Below are positions 60,037 through 64,000 of a DNA stretch of 64,000 nt, piece after piece. Position 1 is the stretch's first letter. Every line of letters starts with the position of its first letter. The DNA comes from Zygnema circumcarinatum (taxonomy: Eukaryota > Streptophyta > Zygnematophyceae > Zygnematales > Zygnemataceae), in the NCBI GenBank assembly GCA_037447605.1, contig CM074813.1, positions 42,489-106,488 on the forward strand. The letters run 5' to 3'. The translations under genes were made by a program, and so were the position numbers. Below the pieces are notes generated by a model. It was given only the letters and a program-made list of their open reading frames with translations, ran no database searches and was not told where the DNA came from.

Positions 60037-61255
60037 GAGTCAGACATTCTAGTTAGCCAGCATAATTCACCAGCCTTTTTCCTCCCTTTCCCTCCCTTAT
60101 TTCTTCCTCTATTCCTCGTCTCCCACTTCTCCTCTTATCTCCCCGCTTGAGGCTGAGGTGGTCAAGTTGCGAGTCTGATGGAGGGAGATGTGCTGTGGGA
60201 AGTGCAGCTCCTAATCCGGCAGAAAGCCGGCGGCAGGAAGCAGAAAATAACACATTCAGCTAGGTCGCGCTGATGTAAGCGTCCAGCGCAGCCGTCATCA
60301 CTGTGAAGGCGTCCGCAGCCACGCTGGCGCGGCGTGGCGAGGCGAGGTGAGCCCTTGCGGCAGCGGGGGACAGAGGGTCTGCGCGCTGCCGGCCTGCTTG
60401 CAATTGATAGAAGCCGCTCCAAGGATTTCATATCACCGCAGCGGAAGTGCGTGGCACGACGTGACTGAGACGAGGTTGTGCTCGTGTGCAGGCAGGCGGC
60501 CCGGGCAGCGTGAGGATGAGCAGACACGAGTGTACTTCCTTTTCCGCTGTTCACAAGCAAGTGGTAGTAGTTGTAGGCGGAGTTCACTTCGATAAAGTTG
60601 TCACCTCGTTACAAGTGAAGTGCATCCGGCTTTGAGATTGCCCTGGTCAAAAGAGATGAAAGGAACGTCTTGTCTGGCACGGAATACTGTGCTAGGTATC
60701 GCACGTTGAGATAATGTGTAGCTGACAAGAATAGCTTATGGTGTCGCCCAAACTGGTTTGGATTTGGCATTGGACCACCCAACAAGGGCACACTAGCAAG
60801 TGGGTTTCATTAGTGTTAGAGACCCATCCTCGCTCACGCACCCACGCAAGGATGTTTGCTAGCGTGGTTGGGCTTTACACATACAACAGCTGACTTTGGT
60901 TGATGGCCATCTGCATAAGTCGTAACTTAACTTTGACAGTGATTTGTCCGGTTTTGTCGTCTTCAGGCAATCTTCTCTCACATTGTCATGTGCGAAACAT
61001 CACTGGTGTCATGCCGCATGCGAACATGGCAATCTGGGAGTGGAAGCTTCTCAACTATTCGATGACCACCACTCGTTTTGAGAAATAGACGTTTTACGAA
61101 TCGACACAACAACATAGCCCACAGCTCTATTAAGTTGCGAGAAATGCTTGCAAATACATAAGGGAACTGTAACAACGGTTGCACGCTTGCGCTCAATTTC
61201 AGTTTACAAAATGGAACGACGGCGGCTGTGGTTCATGCTCCACTATTGTCTACAA
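60037..61255. other. Convergent 3' spacer between RH22 and PI synthase
   Basis: 1.2 kb with no recognised coding exon. A GC-richer block at ~60170-60520 has open frames on both strands without a domain. It should include both 3' untranslated regions. Confidence 0.4.
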
Positions 61256-63128
61256 TCACGAGGCTTTTGGCTTCACCTTTTCCAGGTCGTATAGGACGCA
61301 AATATCAGCCGCAGATTTCATCTGCAAAATGCCCAAAAATGCCCTTCAGAGCGGATCCAGTGAGAGTAGAAGGATGTGGCATTGAGAGGATTCAATACCC
61401 CGCATCAGACAAACTATTATTTTTATTTCTTAATTTTAATAAAGGTTTTGGTCAAGCGATTGAATCGAGCATCGGCCAATGATGGCCAACTTACTGAAAA
61501 CCTCTCCACCACCCTAACCATGACTTCAGGCCTTATGATTATCAATGTTATAGTGATGAAGACGCATAGAATTCCCTTCGATGGTTCTTCGAGGAGAAGG
61601 TGGCGATAACAAGCAGTATACGGTGATATACCTGTACTATGTTTACGAGTTGCTTCACGGCCCATCCCGGCAATGCAAGGCACAAAAGTATCTGAACCAC
61701 TCCAAGTCTTCCAACTCCAAGCAAATCCACCTGCCAAAATGGCCCTCGGTTGCAACGTCAGTCCATTAAAGAGCAACTGCCAAGCCTTTAAAAGTTTCTG
61801 CCATGCCAGGACATGCGCGTCTTTTTAGCCCGGCCCATCACTTTCTCGCTGTCAGCAATCGAAAATATGGCTGCAAAATAAAATGGTGCTCCCATGCAAA
61901 CTGATTGAGGGGATTCGGGCTCACAGATTGCTAACGGAGAGAGGCACACAAAGAGACCGACAGGGCATGGTTACGCAAAGGCGCATGACCAGAGGGAAGA
62001 GCGAGACGTAACAGTTTGGGTTGGGGCGGGGGGCGAGGGGAAAGGGGCAGGGAGAATGGGGGCGAGGAGGGAAGAAAGAGGGGGACTGAAAATGGTAGCG
62101 GGTGAGGACCCATCCTAATACAAAATCACTGAGCTTTGGAGAACAAATGCTTAATCACCAATGATCACAATATGGCAATTACGTCTAGACTCTGCATCAA
62201 CTAAGGGCTGAGAAGATGAGAACTAATTGGAAACCCCTAAGTTCCTCTGGTTTCACGAGGAACAAGAAGTTTAGAATAAGTAGAGATGCTCATGCCACAG
62301 GCAGTTCGAAAAGCGTCTTACCGCAGGTCTTTCCTGGAAGCCGGGATCATGTAGGAGAAACAGCGCCAAGTAGAGGACCTGACGACCCCCCCCCAACAAT
62401 GAGCTGCAAGAACAGGCCGCTAATCGTCCATCTTCCGATTGCAGGATTTAAGGGATCAAGGGAGTTACCTCTGCCCCAACGCAGCAGTAGCCCATAAAAA
62501 GGCGAGACTGGTAATATATGCGGACCAGCCAAGAGGTGCCTTCTCCTACATCCTTATGGCTAGTACGGCTTGCCAAGAACGAGCTGTAAGCACCTCCCAA
62601 CCAAATCGCACACACAACCGTCTCTTTTTTTTTAAATTATTATTAATAATTTCACATACAACAGGTTCCACGTCGCAAAAGTACTCAAGAGCCAATGCCA
62701 AGACAAACCAAACCACTCTCATACAACCGAAATGAGTCTGAAGACATCATTCCATACAGTCCATCAACCCATACCACACAAAATTGACCAGCTCATGATC
62801 ATCAACATTCCACTCGATCATATAAGCGAAGAACTCCAAAACATCTACACACCTTTCCTCGTTTAACCACATACAGCAATTGAAGAGGTGCTTCAATCAA
62901 TCTGCGTAACCCGACTTGCATGTCCCATACTTCATGACAATGTATTTCAAACAAGAGAAAAAACATTCACACTGCTCAAATTACAATGATCTACATGCAT
63001 GCTTATGACAATTGTGTTTCATATGGGATGGGCTGCTGAGAGATCCCTCCTCCACCTACCTGTACATCTGTAGCCAGTGGGAGGCAATGTCCAACACAAG
63101 GAGGCTAAGCAGGGCGCCAAAGTATTTC
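61256..63128 (-). CDS. PIS1: Phosphatidylinositol synthase, 5' part missing
   Basis: Five 3' exons are clear: 63128-63060, 62583-62469, 62378-62322, 61730-61632, 61321-61256, with matching phases and a stop at 61258-61256. They encode the C-terminal ~135 residues: KYFGALLSLLVLDIASHW, then SSFLASRTSHKDV...FMGYCC, VLYLALFLLHD, LPGWAVKQLVNIVQ and MKSAADICVLYDLE. These match the CDP-diacylglycerol-inositol 3-phosphatidyltransferase family, which makes PI in the ER membrane. The N-terminal exons with the CDP-alcohol phosphotransferase motif (DGx2ARx8Gx3Dx3D) are not found before the right edge and probably lie beyond it. Three hydrophobic segments are visible. Nothing indicates that the gene is broken. 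Confidence 0.92.
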
Positions 63129-64000
63129 CTGCAGCAGAACCCCATCATATAGTGGACTGAATCTCAATAACTAAGCAGCCCCTGGCTCATAGCTGTCGGG
63201 TAGAAAGTCATAGTCGAGAGAGGGAGAGGAGAGGAGAGGAGAGGAGGAAGAGAGCGAGTGAAACACAGAGAGAGGCCGGGGAGAGTAAGAGAGGGGGGGG
63301 GGAGTGGGGGGCGCTTGTCCAGTACTGGTCAATGCTCGAGACCTCAGATGTGCTCTTCAGAGTTCAACCCTTCAACAATCTGATTCTTAAAGAGTCTAAG
63401 TTCAATATGTACTGCGACTCACTTTGCAAACCTGCACCGACGAGATGATGCGCCTTGACACAAAAATTCACAGTCAATGTCAAAATTGGTTTATCACGGA
63501 CCTTATATAAGTCAGATACTTCATTATCTAAGTTCACATAAGACCCCTTACGAAAACCCATCAAACAAGTCATAGCCCCGCGACTTCCAACTGGTTTTTG
63601 CTTGCAAGTTCCATTTCCACAGGAAGGAAAGAAAAAACATGCCGCCCAAAAGGTCGGTGCTAAAGCCAATGTGAGTCTATAAAGGTTTAATCTCTATCAT
63701 GAAACCTGAGCAAGGTGCTTGAATAATTTTGCCTAACAGGCTAATGGAGACAAGTAGGTGCGTGTTCCTATGAAAGGCGCATCATGCTAGCAATAGGCGT
63801 ACGCGGTACTTCAATGAATTTAGGCGACAAAAGGCTCAGTTGAACGAGGTTTCTAATGATTCAAACAATAGGCTCGTTTGTTACTACAGTAAAAAGCCGA
63901 ATTGCAGCTGTTTCTGATTGCTTCACCACATCCTACTCCACATACGTCTTTGCAAATCCAACACAACTTATCAACACATACATAACCCAAGCCCGTGTAC
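63129..64000 (-). other. Probable PI synthase intron, right edge
   Basis: Upstream (on the minus strand) of the first PI synthase exon found. Contains a GGAGAGGAGA repeat at ~63215-63310 and a frame at 63669-63364 without a recognisable domain. The missing N-terminal exons are not seen here, so this is best read as intron. Confidence 0.35.

Noticed and set aside
62216-62735. Overlapping + strand frames of ~95 codons
   Set aside because: They are mirror images of PI synthase exons on the minus strand.
63364-63669. Candidate N-terminal PI synthase exon
   Set aside because: The frame lacks the CDP-alcohol phosphotransferase motif and does not align with the family N-terminus.
1-64000. tRNA, rRNA or organellar insertions
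   Set aside because: I looked for T-loop-like GGTTCRANYCC blocks and organelle-type genes on both strands and saw none convincing. A covariance-model scan would settle this.

Overview
The window is nuclear DNA from a green plant-lineage eukaryote. All ten genes I could model are split by many GT-AG introns, and their closest recognisable relatives are the plant forms of each family: SOS1/NHX7, BPG2, RH22, an ABCG half transporter, CBR1, MCM10, a kinesin-7 with a RING tail, plastid MraY and PI synthase. A complete plastid-type MraY with an N-terminal presequence, together with moderate GC content, compact spacing and no long retroelements, suggests a streptophyte alga or an early-diverging land plant. 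The species cannot be fixed from the sequence. I built the exon models by hand from splice sites, reading phase and family motifs; exon phases agree across nearly all junctions.

Layout, left to right: a MazG-like dCTP pyrophosphatase (970-1924, +); a spacer carrying a ~0.95 kb inverted-repeat element; the plastid circularly permuted GTPase BPG2 (4342-7980, +); the Na+/H+ antiporter SOS1 (17339-9196, -); a 200 bp terminal-inverted-repeat element; an ABCG half transporter (23680-18534, -); NADH-cytochrome b5 reductase (24228-27421, +); replication factor MCM10 (32762-28404, -); a minisatellite; MraY (33988-38165, +); a second, 150 bp element of the same TIR family; a 27-exon kinesin-7 with a C-terminal RING finger (39999-50614, +); a type II membrane protein of unknown function (54366-51390, -); the plastid DEAD-box helicase RH22 (55021-60036, +); and phosphatidylinositol synthase, whose 5' part lies beyond the right edge (63128-61256, -).

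The genes do not form a pathway cluster. BPG2, RH22 and MraY are linked by plastid function (ribosome biogenesis and envelope/division), SOS1 and ABCG by membrane transport, and CBR1 and PI synthase by ER lipid metabolism. Head-to-head pairs ABCG/CBR1, MCM10/MraY and unknown/RH22 share 0.5-1.2 kb intergenic regions. These regions and most other 5' flanks carry palindromic CCGTACGG-type sites with a GTAC core, the most consistent regulatory signal in the window. The other notable observations are the MITE-like family, the inverted-repeat element, GC-AG introns in SOS1 and probably the kinesin, a 25-nt micro-exon in ABCG, and the unassigned membrane protein.
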